Positions 24,237 through 35,932 of a stretch of DNA of 64,000 nucleotides are shown in pieces (the stretch's first letter is position 1; every line of letters begins with the position of its first letter). The translations under genes were made by a program, and so were the position numbers. Below the pieces are notes generated by a model. The model was not told where the DNA came from. It saw nothing but the letters and a program-made list of their open reading frames with translations, and searched no databases. This stretch comes from Entonaema liquescens (taxonomy: Eukaryota > Ascomycota > Sordariomycetes > Xylariales > Xylariaceae): the NCBI GenBank assembly GCA_902805475.1, contig CADCSX010000002.1:2976001-3040000 (forward strand), given 5' to 3'.

Positions 24237-25186
24237 ATGGATTCCGAAGACCCCCAAGAGCGTCCAGAGGATGTTAGCAACATTATCAACGGCTTAGAGC
24301 GATATAACCCCGAAGCCGTGGGAAACTTGGAGGATTACTTGCGCCACCAGTGCGAGAACAGATATACCGACTCCAATGCGAACCGGACATTACTAAAGCT
24401 GTAAGTATTACCCTAAAAAAGAGTCGAAATATTCTTGGTGTCTTCTTTGGCTGGAATGATGATTAAATCATCCACGTTTCCTATTACCTGACCATCAACG
24501 GCGTATAATCAACGTTCGTTGTTGTGATGTTTCTTTATTAGCTCTATCTGACCTCCCAAGTCGACTTTCCCCTCGCGCTATTTGCAAACATCTGTATTTG
24601 CCGAGATTATAATACCAAGGAAGCTAACCATAGATACAAATTCCAGATACCAACTTAACCCCGACCGCGTTAAGGATGAGGTCATCACAAACATTCTAGT
24701 CAAATCCCTTACTCTATTCCCCTCGCCGCAGTTCTCTCTCGCTCTGCACCTGATTCCTCCCCACCTCGTAGCCCCCAACCAGCACGGCGAGCTGCCCGAG
24801 GCTATCTCCAAGCTGCGGGAACTCAACCTCCAACTGCAAGGCGCTCAATATGCTCGTTTCTGGGCGACCCTGGACTCGGACGACCTGTACGCCGATCTAA
24901 CTACCGACATCGATGGTTTCGAGGAGCTGATTCGCAACCGCATCGCCACCCTCGTCAGCCACGCCTACCGCGAGATCGAACTATCGGTTCTCGAGCAGTG
25001 GCTTGGTCTCGAGGGCCAAGCCGCCCAGAAGTTCGTGTCTGAGACAGCTGGCTGGAAGGTCGAGGACGGTCTGGTTAAGATCCCCGCAACCCCGAGAACG
25101 AGGCCAAGAAGAGCGAGGTCCGCGAGGACGTCAACGTAGATATGTTCTCGAGAGTCATCAGACGGGCCTGGGAAGAGACCGTATGA
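24237..25186 (+). CDS. Translation initiation factor eIF3 subunit k (frameshifted in this sequence)
   Basis: Exon 1 is 24237-24400 (ATG in CCCAAGATGG), a 246-bp intron follows (24401-24646), and exon 2 is 24647-25186. The joined product reads NRTLLKLYQLNPDRVKDEVITNILVKSLTLFPSPQFSLALHLIP, the hallmark eIF3k HAM segment, followed by the winged-helix part of the PCI fold (FEELIRNRIATLVSHAYREIELSVLEQWLGL). At 25082-25088 the frame breaks: the literal frame turns into an Arg-rich tail ending at 25139, whereas the next frame gives NPENEAKKSEVREDVNVDMFSRVIRRAWEETV and a TGA at 25184-25186, the expected C-terminus. One missing base in the four-C run at 25082-25085 explains it. The intact length would be about 234 residues. 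Confidence 0.9.
25082..25088 (+). other. Frame break in eIF3k
   Basis: One extra base here, most simply a fifth C in the run 25082-25085, restores the conserved acidic/basic C-terminus. No GT-AG pair of usable length can do it. The literal reading is an out-of-frame Arg/Thr-rich tail. Confidence 0.8.
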
Positions 25187-25685
25187 TCTTCTTGTCTTAT
25201 CGGGAGCTACGAGTTTGGCGGTAACGGTGGTGGATCGGTAGCGAGGCTAAAACAGCATTTGGGAAAGACGACAATACGTCTTTGGCGTTATGGATGACGA
25301 GTTCGGAATTATTCCGGATTTAATGTGCTGTTTGCTCTGCCGTCGTTAGATAGGCGGCTATGAGATATCAGAAACGAATAAAAATCACGATCTGAATGAA
25401 CTAATGCATCTTTTCGTATCTTCGCGTAGTCTCTCTTATTGCCCTCTTCCTTTCTACCTCTAAAGTCCCTCCTCTCAATACTTAGACGCTTAATCCCTTG
25501 GGTAATAGAGGTAATCCAGTTCAGAACCTAGTCTAACAGAAGCAGCAAATAATAGGCAGAAGTTTAGGCATACTCTTTGCATAGCATGAGCTCTGGTATA
25601 AAACCTCCACTACAAACGCTCGCTTTTCCTCTCCTTTTTTCCCTTTACCTTATTTAAGACACTTAAACACCCAGTCTTACCCCTA
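25187..25685. other. Convergent intergenic region
   Basis: The gap between the ends of eIF3k and TSR4, about 500 bp, T/C-rich in its right half (near 25620-25650). No supported gene. Confidence 0.5.
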
Positions 25686-27086
25686 TTATCGCCGAGCACC
25701 TGTAGCAGTCAACTCCTCCCACTGCACACCGGCCCACTCCTCAAGATACCCAACCTCGCCCTCAGACACGCCCCGAGCCTGGCAATCACGTTCACACACC
25801 CCCACAATGACAGTACCCCAATCCATGCCCTCCAGGGACATATCATCAGCCTCCAGCTCTGTGATCGCGTGCGGCGTCATCTGGACCTCGAAAGTCCTCT
25901 GCGCGCCGCAATTCCCACACCTTGGCATGCCCTTCGCCGCGGTCGTCGTCACCCCGTTCCCAGGCCCGGTACTGGGAGGCGCGAACAGCTTCCCCACGGC
26001 GTCGGTCTTCGAGTAGAGGAGCGGTTGCCCGCCGAACTCGTACCGGATCGCCTGCTCGGGGTTCTGCGATAGCCGGTCGGCGAAGCGCTGGAAGGCCGCG
26101 TCCATCGAGGACTCGAAGACTTCCCGGTCTTCTTTGCCGGCCTTGCCGCTGCCGCCGGTGCTGTCGTCGACGTCTAGGCGTGTGTTTTGCGGGATGATGG
26201 GTGCTGGAGTCGGGTCGAGGGTTTCGAACTCGGCTTCCGAGAGGTAGGCGATGGGGTACGGGGCTGGTTGGTCGGCGTCGGCGGGCCAAGGTTCTGATGG
26301 GGTTGGAGGGGTGGAAGTTTGCTGGGTGTTATTTAGGTTGAGTGTTTCGGCAAAGGTTCGGGGGAGGGCCTGGATATCGTCGGTGGTGGATTGTGTGGGG
26401 GATGATGATTTAGGTTCAGGTTTGGTCTCGGTAGTAGGAGGAGGTGGGGAGGTAGGATTGCTGAATGGGTTTCCGCTCGTAGCAAACGTATTACCGTTGG
26501 CCGAGGGAGTAGATGAGGTAGAAAACGGATTCGCAGAACCAAACGGAGAGCCCATCGTCTTCGCGCCAAAGAGCGTCTCTCCTAGATTTGATGGAGGTTG
26601 CGCTTTTGGTTCTTCTTCTTTCGGCTTGGGTTTCTCCTCTTTCGTTGTAGGAGCTACGGTCGTGCTCCCGGGAGAGATCCGTATACTGCGCAGAGCACGA
26701 ATACTACCTTCTTTTCGACGACATGTCTTGCGCCGGCATGAGAAGACGTATATGCGGCGCTCGTGGCCGGGGAAGCGATCTGGTAGTTCACCATCTAGCT
26801 GTAACAATAGAACCATAAGGTCCTTGCAGATTTTACATCGCGCCAGAGCAGCTGACGGCGCATTGTTGGGATCCAACCACTCCTAAACATCGTTACCAGT
26901 GTCAGTAATAGGATATAATAAGAAGATGGAGAATAAATATTAAAATGGAGTATCACGTACCGGACGACCACCTAATCGACTTATACTATCATCACCTGAA
27001 TCCCTTGATGCGTATCCGAGAAGCACGTTAGTCTCAGTGAAGTCGTCTTCTTCGCCAGCTGACGAATCGCTATCGTACGGAGCCAT
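25686..27086 (-). CDS. TSR4 / PDCD2-like ribosome biogenesis factor
   Basis: Two minus-strand exons, 27086-26961 and 26882-25686, with a 78-bp intron, giving 440 residues. The N-terminus has acidic SAGEEDDFTETNVLLGYASRD followed across the junction by LGGRPEWLDPNNAPSAALARCKICKDLMVLLLQLDGELPDRFPGHERRIYVFSCRRKTCRRKEGS, with four Cys forming the split MYND-like zinc knuckle. A long Pro/Ser/Thr/Asn-rich insert (about 110-235) precedes the PDCD2_C domain (about 255-440), with MPRCGNCGAQRTFEVQMTPHAI and GMDWGTVIVGVC. In yeast Tsr4 acts as a dedicated co-translational chaperone of ribosomal protein uS5 (Rps2) and is needed for 20S pre-rRNA processing. The low-complexity insert is strongly GC-biased and creates several long antisense frames. 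Confidence 0.93.
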
Positions 27087-28939
27087 ATTATGATTATGCG
27101 CACTTCAGAGTATAGATTTCTAACTCTTGTTTCGTTAAGTTTGACTTCGCTGCAACTTATTTTTTTTCTTATCGATTTGGAGGGGTTTGATGGATGGAGG
27201 GGCTTATCTGCTGTACTTGGCAGCTTGGGTACATGGTTTATCGATTTACTACGTAGACTGTGCTCTACATACTTCACACTGTACCCCTATACGCTATAAG
27301 CAACCTGCTGTTAGAAAGTTAAGATAACTTCATCCGTTACGCATTACGACTAATATAAACTACCCAGGCATCCTTTTTCACCTTAGCCTCATCGTATCTC
27401 ATGTCACCTCTATATCATCCTCAAAATAGATTATAAGCGGCTTCAATGTTAGGAAGCAAAAGCAAAGACAAACGCTCTTCATTGATACGGCCTAGCTGTA
27501 GTTCAACTTAGACATGCAAAGCTATTCCTTTGAAACTTTGCAATATGAATCCCATCATGTCCTCAAGTGCCAACCAAGCACAGGTATATGTTCCACTCAT
27601 ATCGACAAACCAAAACCCCTGGAAGGATCAAGAGATACTATCGTAGGACTAGGTGAGAAGAGTTCAACCAATCAATTTAAACGAGCAATGTACTCTATCT
27701 AGTTGGCACTCGAGGACATAATCCATTTGCGATTTATACAGATATTCTCATATCTTCTGAAAATTCGCAATAAGGGCGGTCTCCCAGAGCATACTTATCA
27801 TTGGATATCATACGAATGGCCAGATTCACTTCCTCCTAGCCAATGCCTTCTATTACCACATTCCTCCAAACTCCGGTATGCCACAAGCCTGTTGGTCTTA
27901 CGATAGTTTCTTTATACGCGTATCTTCTCAGTGAAACCGCTCTCACAGTAAACTCCGGGAAGTTTGGCACATTAGCGTATAATGAGAGTTGTGCTCTATG
28001 TAGGATATAATTAAGTGATCATCAATCATGATACATCTACCCACGTTATCTTAGGTAAGTAATCTTATGTTTCCTTGTGAAGAAAGCTCTTAATATTCTC
28101 AATCTAAATTATTCAACTAACATCTTTTCCCCAGACAGTCGCTCCCGAGTTGCCTAATATGGACATTTTCAAGATCCTGGTTATGTAGAAGCCACGGTAG
28201 GACAGTGTTATTGCCGTTATGACCGGGGTAATAAGCCTCCTATACCCTCGCCGACCAAGCAGTCCACAATTTTCGAGGGGCCCCATAACCCGAACAGTCC
28301 GCCTTTGACTCACTGACTGGGGCTTTGCCGTATATGGTATCCCTACACGCAGGGCTAGGGAAGAGGCATAGTTAACCGCTCGCTTGATTACGCAACCTTC
28401 TTCACTTGAAGTACCTAGGTATACATATGTTAGAGTAGATATGGGGAAAGGCTCTGAATCCGTCGAGACATCCATCATAAGGTCTTAGATATACTCCAAT
28501 AGGTAGGTAAGTTTAACTAGAATAGGACCAGTCGGATGCCCGTAAAGTAGTACTTGCCTAGATGTCTACCTAATTTAATCACCTTCAGCAGTAACACTTC
28601 TAAAAGCCTTCCTGCAAGCCTACGTGTTATGCAAGAAGACTTGGCTCCGACATCACCACTGTTTCTTCCCATGGTCCCTGTGCTAGGTACTCATCTGTGG
28701 CTTGTTATTCAAATCCTGGGACGCATGACCAATCGATCCTATATGCGGAATTCCGAGAAGAGCCGTAATGATGCCAATTATCGTTCGCGCTCCGGAGGAT
28801 AAAATCCGAGACCGAAGCGCGGTATGTAATGTAATATAAGGGACCAAGGGACGGGGACATAATGATACACACCTCCCTACCAGTACTCCCTACCCATAGC
28901 TATTAACATATATCATACTATTTTAAATACATCGCAACT
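27087..28939. other. Gene-free divergent intergenic region
   Basis: About 1.85 kb between TSR4 (-) and the amidohydrolase (+). Short frames occur (for example 27514-27702 and 28113-28478 on the minus strand), but none has recognisable motifs. CCTAGGTA-type palindromes are seen near 28418. It marks the move from the housekeeping block to accessory DNA. Confidence 0.45.
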
Positions 28940-30388
28940 ATGTCACCAGCACTTCTCATTAAAGATGTCCGTATCTTTGACGGCGAAAGAGAGATTCCGT
29001 CTGGCAGTGTACTTGTGGAAGATGGCTTGATCAAGCAAGTGGTAGAAGGACCGCTCACAGCACCGGATACATCTACTATTGTTATCTCCAAGCCGGGACA
29101 TACACTAGTCCCCGGGATAATCGACGGCCATATTCATGCACATATCGATGAGGAAAATTCGGTACTCAAGCAATGCTTGAGATTTGGTCTCACTACTATC
29201 TGTGATATGCACCAGGAGGCCGAGAATATTAGCAAACTGAGGGAACTGGCTGCAAGCCCAGATGCAGCAGACTACAAGACTGGTAGTCAATCCGCAACTA
29301 TCTCTGGGGGCTGGCCAGCCCATATCATATTATCACATGATAACTCCGATCAGGTACCCAAGACATTCCCTTACGCTTGGAAATACTTAATGAAATATGC
29401 TAATTTGTGGATAGACTAAAGCCCGGATCTCTGGCTGGCCAGATATTCAAACCAATGCTGATGTCGAAGCCTTCATCCAAAACCGTCTTAACGATAAGGT
29501 GGACTATGTGAAGTTGATGCACGAAGATGGTAGTTCTCTATCTGTGAATCCCAAATTGATGCCAATTGAGCTTCAAAAGGTCATCGTTGAATCTGCCCAT
29601 AAGCATGGCCTCTTAGCAGTTGCTCACTGTCTAGGTCTTAAAGGAACATTGGAAATGTTACAAGCCGGTGTTGACGGAATGGTGCACACTTTCTGCGACC
29701 AACCCCCTACCAAAGAAGTGATAGATGCATATCTCACAAATAATGCGTACGTCTTACCGATTTATCGTTCCAAGTCCTACCATTGGCAGGTTTTGTCTAA
29801 CTAATCGAGTACAGGTTCTGTAACCCAACCCTGACGGTGATCGCTAGCTTGACGACGGAGGGGCTTCAAGAGCAGCAGAGATATTGCCAGGATCCCCGAG
29901 CCCACAAGCTCTTGACCGATCAAAGCAAGGCGAATCTTCACAGATGCGCGGGACTTGGCAACAGCCGGGCAAAAGTGGAACATGCTTACCAAAGTGTAAG
30001 GGAATTGAAGGCCGCCGGGGTAGATATAACCTTGTAAGTTTACCTGTAACGGAATCCCTAACATGCGTTGGAAACTAAGACTTCATCTAGGGGGTCCGAC
30101 TCGGCTGGCCCTGCCTACGGGACTGCTTTTGGCCTCAGCGCGCACCAGGAACTTGGCACATTGGTCAGAGAATGTGGCTTTACTCCGAAAGAGGCGTTGA
30201 TAGCAGGCACATCGTTGGTAGCAAAGAGACTGCGCTTCAATGACAGAGGAAGAATCGCAGAAGGGCTAAGGGCAGATCTGGTCTTGGTAGAAGGCAATCC
30301 GCTCCAGGATATTGACCACACGCTTAACCTCCGGGGCGTGTGGAAGAAGGGTATCCTCTGCTCAACATACAGCGGTCTGATAGCATAG
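28940..30388 (+). CDS. Metal-dependent amidohydrolase (imidazolonepropionase/prolidase-like)
   Basis: Four exons: 28940-29353, 29415-29746, 29815-30033 and 30091-30388 (introns 61, 68 and 57 bp), 420 residues. It starts with the beta-rich lid (ALLIKDVRIFDGEREIPSGSVLVEDGLI), then PGIIDGHIHAHID with the HxH metal ligands (His64, His66). A YVKLMHEDGS segment has the likely carboxylated Lys171, AVAHCLGLKGTLEMLQAGVDGMVHTFCD gives further His ligands, and TLGSDSAGPAYGTAFG carries the catalytic Asp. The end is the classic EGLRADLVLVEGNPL lid return. All expected residues are present, so it should be an active hydrolase of a cyclic amide or peptide-like bond; the substrate cannot be told. It stands alone beside gene-poor DNA. 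Confidence 0.9.
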
Positions 30389-30650
30389 ACACGTACACAG
30401 CTGAAAGTTGTATTTATCACTCATATAGTCAACATAGGTATTAAATCAAAGTGCAGGTCGCAATATTTATGGGCACTGACATTCCATGTAAACACGGGCA
30501 TATCCCAAATGCTAGAACTCTACTATCCTACCTCAAAGTGAATATAGTCGAGGTAAATAAGTAATCGAGGCCTGAGTGATTTAGGTGGTTCAACCTTAGA
30601 CAAACATAACTAGCGGGTATATAAGTCAGAACTTTTAGCAAATTTTCACA

Positions 30651-30742
30651 TCCGAATTGGTGTAGTGGCTAACATTTGACGCTCTCATGATTAGACAATC
30701 AAAGGAACCGTCAAGCCCGGGGTTCGATTCCCCGATTCGGAG
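30651..30742 (+). tRNA. tRNA-Glu(CTC) with intron
   Basis: The acceptor halves TCCGAAT (30651-30657) and ATTCGGA (30735-30741) pair perfectly, with discriminator G. The D-arm is TGGTGTAGTGGCTAACA, the T-arm CCGGGGTTCGATTCCCCG. The anticodon stem TGACG/CGTCA closes a CTCTCA loop with anticodon CTC, interrupted after position 37 by a roughly 20-base intron (about 30690-30709). A T-rich tract follows directly and can end Pol III transcription. Confidence 0.92.
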
Positions 30743-31840
30743 TTCATTTTTGGCTCTTGGCACAATTTCGGCTTCGCGTTTTGTGGCAGAGGGAGGCCGA
30801 AATCCAGTTTTTATTGTGGTTCCTTATATTTCTGAGTAGGTAGCATTAGTCATAAAATTACGCGAATCTTTTGGTCCCACTTCGAAAATATTTCTGCCAA
30901 GTTTCTTTTCTACACAAGCTATTCGTCCCATGTATATAGCACTAGCGCTAACTAGCTCTTTATCGAGTCATGCTCCAGCCATATCCTTCGAACGTAGTCT
31001 TCTACCTTAGCACTATCTTGGTTATAACATTGCATCTCGATCTTCAGCTTTGAATATTAGATACAGACTAAACCCATAACAAGGGTAGGTAGATCGAAAA
31101 AGGATATTCAATAAGAAGGGGAACCAAAATATGTATGGAGCATACTCTTATTAGTTTGTGTACGATCAACTATTACGTTCCGAACATAAATTTACACCAC
31201 GGATTCACGCACCAAGTATAAATATAAATATAGATTCGTTCGGTAAACTTACTCGTTCTGTATATCATCTTGTCAGAAGAAAACGAATCAACGTAGTATG
31301 AAACTCGAGAGACTTCGAGTTTGGTGGTCTTCCTATTCGCCTGAATGTTGTAGTTATTTAGTCGAGCACTGGCCCAGTACGACGGAATTAGCAGCGCTTC
31401 GGATTAAGTAGCATAAAGTAAAACCTGAATAAGATAACCTGATGTTTGTAGGTGACGTCAAGAGTTCTCATGGTGTAAGAGAAGCAAGTCAGATACACCT
31501 ATAGCATGACAATCAATAGGTACGCATGAGTTGATATACAGAGTATTTAGATGATCGTCACCAAATCCGAATCACTTAACAACGCCGAGTACTGGTAATG
31601 CCCCTGATATAATTGGGCCTACCTAGTCCATTAATCTGTAGAAAAGTTTCCTACATAAGCGCATAGGTATGATTTCTTACTTCTATCTGCCGCGCTCCGG
31701 TCCGCTTCCATTATAGTTTCTCCGTTATTTCGCACTCTCGATACAGCGAACCATCCTGTCCAGCAAGTCCTTATCACCAGACCGGTTCGCAATAGATAGC
31801 TAACATCATTGGAAGATATCCTACCTAGTGGTATCTCAGT
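30743..31840. other. Intergenic region
   Basis: About 1.1 kb after the tRNA gene, A+T-leaning, with no supported gene. It should include the promoter of the membrane-protein ORF. Confidence 0.45.
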
Positions 31841-32458
31841 ATGTCGCGATCGGAAGATTCGAGTCCTGGCGCCCATTCTTCTCGGCGTACAGAATTTCCA
31901 GACCCGAATCCGTCGTCGACTATGCCATCGGGAGCGACGATATCAAGCCGACCGCAACGCTTAATATTACCTCTATCAGATGCAACTGCCTCTTTTACCA
32001 CCATTATCCAACCGGAAACTCCTGCAGTTCCTACTACCCGCATCACACCATCGTCCCCGATCGGGGTCAGTCCCATTGACACAAGCGGAATATCGCCGCC
32101 CACACTCTCTCCGCCCTCCCAAGTACCGCCGAATAATGTTTTGATTATCCTCGTGTCGTTTGGGGGCGCGATGGGGCTTATCATCACACTCTGCATTGCC
32201 TTTGCATGCTACCGATCATGGAAGCGTCGCAAGCAGAATAGCAAGGAGCAAAGCAATGGCGAAAATGACGGTGGCGGAAACGCGGCTACTCAGCAGCGGA
32301 ACAATAATTCGCGTGAGGGAAACGAATCTGGCGTCAACCCCTTTAGACCGTCGTCGAATAGCTCCAACCAGAGGGCAACTGGTGGGCAACACACTGGGGC
32401 CTCTCTAGGGGCATCTTCAAGTTCTGCGATGCATGCCGGAACATCAGGGAGGGCATAG
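31841..32458 (+). CDS. Hypothetical single-span membrane protein
   Basis: A 205-residue frame with a strongly biased layout that argues for a real protein. Residues 1-98 are Ser/Thr/Pro-rich, as in O-glycosylated fungal ectodomains. Residues 99-123 are one hydrophobic span (VLIILVSFGGAMGLIITLCIAF), followed by a basic stop-transfer YRSWKRRK and an Asn/Gly/Ser-rich tail. This is the architecture of Wsc/Mid2-like surface sensors, but there is no signal peptide at this ATG and no Cys-rich WSC domain, so an upstream exon with a signal peptide may be missing. The family is not recognised. Confidence 0.5.
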   Translation: MSRSEDSSPGAHSSRRTEFPDPNPSSTMPSGATISSRPQRLILPLSDATASFTTIIQPETPAVPTTRITPSSPIGVSPIDTSGISPPTLSPPSQVPPNNVLIILVSFGGAMGLIITLCIAFACYRSWKRRKQNSKEQSNGENDGGGNAATQQRNNNSREGNESGVNPFRPSSNSSNQRATGGQHTGASLGASSSSAMHAGTSGRA

Positions 32459-33964
32459 CGTGATAATATGGTTATAGGAGTCCATTTAGGGCTCATGAAC
32501 TAGTGGGATGTATGGAAAGGTATGAACACGATACGAGAATTTGGTATCAGTAATAATAGGTACCTAGGTAGATAACTACTTGGCTGTGGCAGTAATTTTT
32601 AATGCAATCCAAGTGATGAAAGGAAAGAGAACAAGTTTTTGAACCCCCCTCACCACCGACCCAAGCGCCTAACCTCACATATTAGGTAGAAAACCCTCTC
32701 TAAGCCTAAAATAAACCATTCAGATGGTTTCGTCGTCATACGCTCTACATCCTTGATGATATCCCGCCGTTGTACGGCGTAAACTTAAGATACTAGATAA
32801 TAACATTGCATGCATGACAAAATTACATGTAGCACAGTGGTGAAATGTGATGATATTCAAGGCAGTAAATATCGATCTTTGATAGGCTAGAATTAAACCC
32901 CCCCAGACCGGGATGATAACCCCACCACGGGTAGATCCGTCCTTTTCCCCACAAGTACCAGGCCCTTGGTAAACCTTATTCACCCTTTACGGGCTTTTAG
33001 AAGAGGAAAAGGAATGACTTAAATGTGAGGAAACAAACATGTAACCAATATTAAAATTGAGACAGTCGTAGGCTTTAGGATTTTGAATTGCTTACTTCCT
33101 ATTCGCAAGGGAATTGTGTCGAATCTTCCCCACCGGTTGCCTTGAGTTGGGGTATCGTATGAGTTTAGGAATAGGGATTTGATATCGGATTTAGAGGTTC
33201 CTTTTAAAGTTTTACAAGTACCCTCCTCGATTCGGCCGTTGTTGCACGCATTGGAGTTGTAATCAATCGACAGGTGAATATAGAAACGTTAAGTATTGGC
33301 CGATGATATTAAAAGGCAAAGTAGTCGATAGAAGTAAACATGCGTTTTCAAACTTTTCATCTTTCGTTTCAGACGTTGATAATTCTGCCCTCCCTTGGTA
33401 GCGGAGGGCTCCAAATGTCATCATCTGCAATATTACGTCACTTGAAAATGCTTACCGAAAGCACGGTTGAACCAAAGATATAGACATCACAAAACATTCC
33501 TCTAGCTCGCTTTTATAAGCTATAAGCAAAAGATATCAGTTGTTTTTCTCAGCACAATTTCATAGACTTGATCTATTGATAGGGAAGCAGCTTACATGAT
33601 AGTGAATACAAGTGGTGCCAAGTTAGTAACTTACGTAATGCGACACATTATCTCTTCTAAGATCTCAATCACAAAAACTAAACATCCCCCACAATAAGGA
33701 ATTCACCCAGCGATTAAACCCCACCCTTTCTCTCTCGACCAATAATGGCCATTTAGATCTTCGAAGAACTATTTAGAAGCTCGCCCTGTTCGCGTAGGTG
33801 TGGCTTCACTGCAGAACGGGGTGAACCTTATTAAATTATGAACTGATAGGTCATAACCTAAGGTGCTATTTTGATATAAGGAATGGGTAATCAGTTATCA
33901 GAGGTAATGGTCGTAAAAGTCTTGAATAAGCTTATCTGTCTGGTATGGTACAATACCTAAATCA

Positions 33965-34010
33965 ACCTACCCCATTGCTGCCTACTACGAAGTAGCAATG
34001 TGGGGTAGGT
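33965..34010. repeat. Short inverted repeat
   Basis: ACCTACCCC-ATTGCT (33965-33979) and AGCAATGTGGGGTAGGT (33994-34010) are inverted copies with a two-base bulge around a 14-base loop. It could be a fold-back relic of a small TIR element. Confidence 0.5.
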
Positions 34011-35891
34011 AAACGAAATTCGAAAGCCTACAGAAACTACTTAAGTACATACTTAAGGTACTTAGGTTAGGTGCTCTTAAATGTCACATATCATGGTCAA
34101 TCGGTTGTAAGTATATGTAATTTAGTATTCTGTGACTCATGCGCAACGTAACATCGTGATATGAGAATACTGCCGCTTCGTAGAATCTCTAGCTGGGGAA
34201 TCATTTATGAACTGAGATTCAAATGACAGTCGACCCTGAATGATACCAATATAGACATAACAACTTTGTGGCCATATTATTTTCGTATGAACACCTGTAT
34301 TCGTGCGCAACATCCCTCCGGCTTAGTTCATCCTAGGAGTATCCTGATTGATGAGTAAATGTCAAATTCGAATAGAAGAGAATGAAGCGTACATTGGGGG
34401 TATTCCCAGTTAGCCCAGTGCCGCCAGAGCTACTTGCAAATATAGCTTGGGTATCCGCAGAGGTAACGCTTCTGATATCGTTCCGGAATGCTTGGAGACG
34501 ATATGCTCTAAGGCTCTGGCTGTCGGTAGCATGCGCAGTAGGAGGATTCTCGGAAAAATGATGGCCTGATTTGCGAGGAACTTCTCTGTGCAGCCAAACG
34601 TCTGTTAGAAATTACCTGTAAAGTCCTTCTCGCAACAAAAGTGACGTACCCATTGCAGGCTGTCTTATCTGAGCTTCCGGACATGATGGTAGTAAAGATG
34701 TGATAGTTTTTTGAGTATTAGAGGGTGGATTTCGTGGATTTCTAACATAGTTGTTGCAAGGACGGAAGAAAATTCAGGCAGGATCAGGGCTGTATCCAAC
34801 TTATGAACCGCATTGTCCAAATACCGGGCGCCCTCCTGATCTCGCGAATGGAAGGCATAACGACTCTAGGATGGTCGCACGAAATGTCCATTCGAACGGT
34901 ATCTTCTCAACCCGACGCAGTAATTGCTGCCACTGGGAATCCGTGTTTCTGCAACCAACACCGAATGTGATAAAATAGACTAGCGTCGCCGCGGGGGTAA
35001 TGCTCGAGGTTGATAGGTCTAGCAAGATGGTGTTGTGGGAATCCACGTAGGAAGGTATTAAACAGCAGTACCTATAAGCCTTTACCGCCTGTATTTATGA
35101 TCCCTGTTAGCGTATTTCATGTATTCATTTCAGCACCCAAGTAGCGATGGAGTAGATCTTACATCTTGCCGTAAATTTGTGCTGTGTTGTCAGGAGTTAG
35201 TTCGACATTATGGACACCTTGCTCTCTCAAACTATATTCTCTTTTAGCAAGCACGCAGGCCTTGAAAATTGAATAGCATCCAAATGAACATAGCGAAAAG
35301 CCAGTAAAACCTCGAAGTAACGTATTGATTTGGAATTGATAGAAGCTATGGTGTCATACTCTCTACATTAGTTCCACAACAGGCGACACTTACCAGTTCC
35401 CATTGGTGGTTCAAAAACACACGCCAAGAACTCTTCACATTGAGTAGCATCCAACTCAGGACCTAACATAATCCCACACCTCAACATGGTCTCCCAGAGG
35501 CAGCTCAAAACAAACTACCGCAAATAGAGAGACTGGTGTTCATACCTATTCAAATCAGCGTTCAATAACACTTGAGAGACACAAATACTTGGTTTCCGCC
35601 AAGCCGCACCATGCGTCCGATCAAGTAGAGAAATCCCTAGTCGCATATTTGAGTCGAGTCGAAAACAGCTAGAACGGTCTCAAAGACATATAGCGGTGGA
35701 ATTCCGATAAGGTTGTTGATACGCCAATCCATCTTCTTCGGCGGTGGCGAATATCGAGAGACATCGGAAATCAAGTGGTGAATGATTCACTGCTGGCCTC
35801 GTATCTGCAAGCAATTAAAGCAAGAGCTGCCTCCATGACCACAACCCCCCCCGAATCGGATCATCTGTATTTATTAACTGCGCTGTGATAA

Positions 35892-35932
35892 CCCCCGCAT
35901 TAGCTTGCGCCTTGTATAAGTCGTAGCGGGGG
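35892..35932. repeat. GC-rich inverted repeat
   Basis: CCCCCGC (35892-35898) pairs with GCGGGGG (35926-35932) in a GC island within A+T-rich DNA. The motif CCCCGCAT recurs in the island at 55792-55812. Confidence 0.35.

Noticed and set aside
25846..26886. Long frames antisense or out of frame to TSR4 (for example 26251-26886 plus, 25846-26289 minus)
   Set aside because: They come from the GC-rich low-complexity insert of TSR4; no motifs.
28113..28478. 121-codon minus-strand gene
   Set aside because: Composition and lack of motifs fit chance; no support from neighbours.
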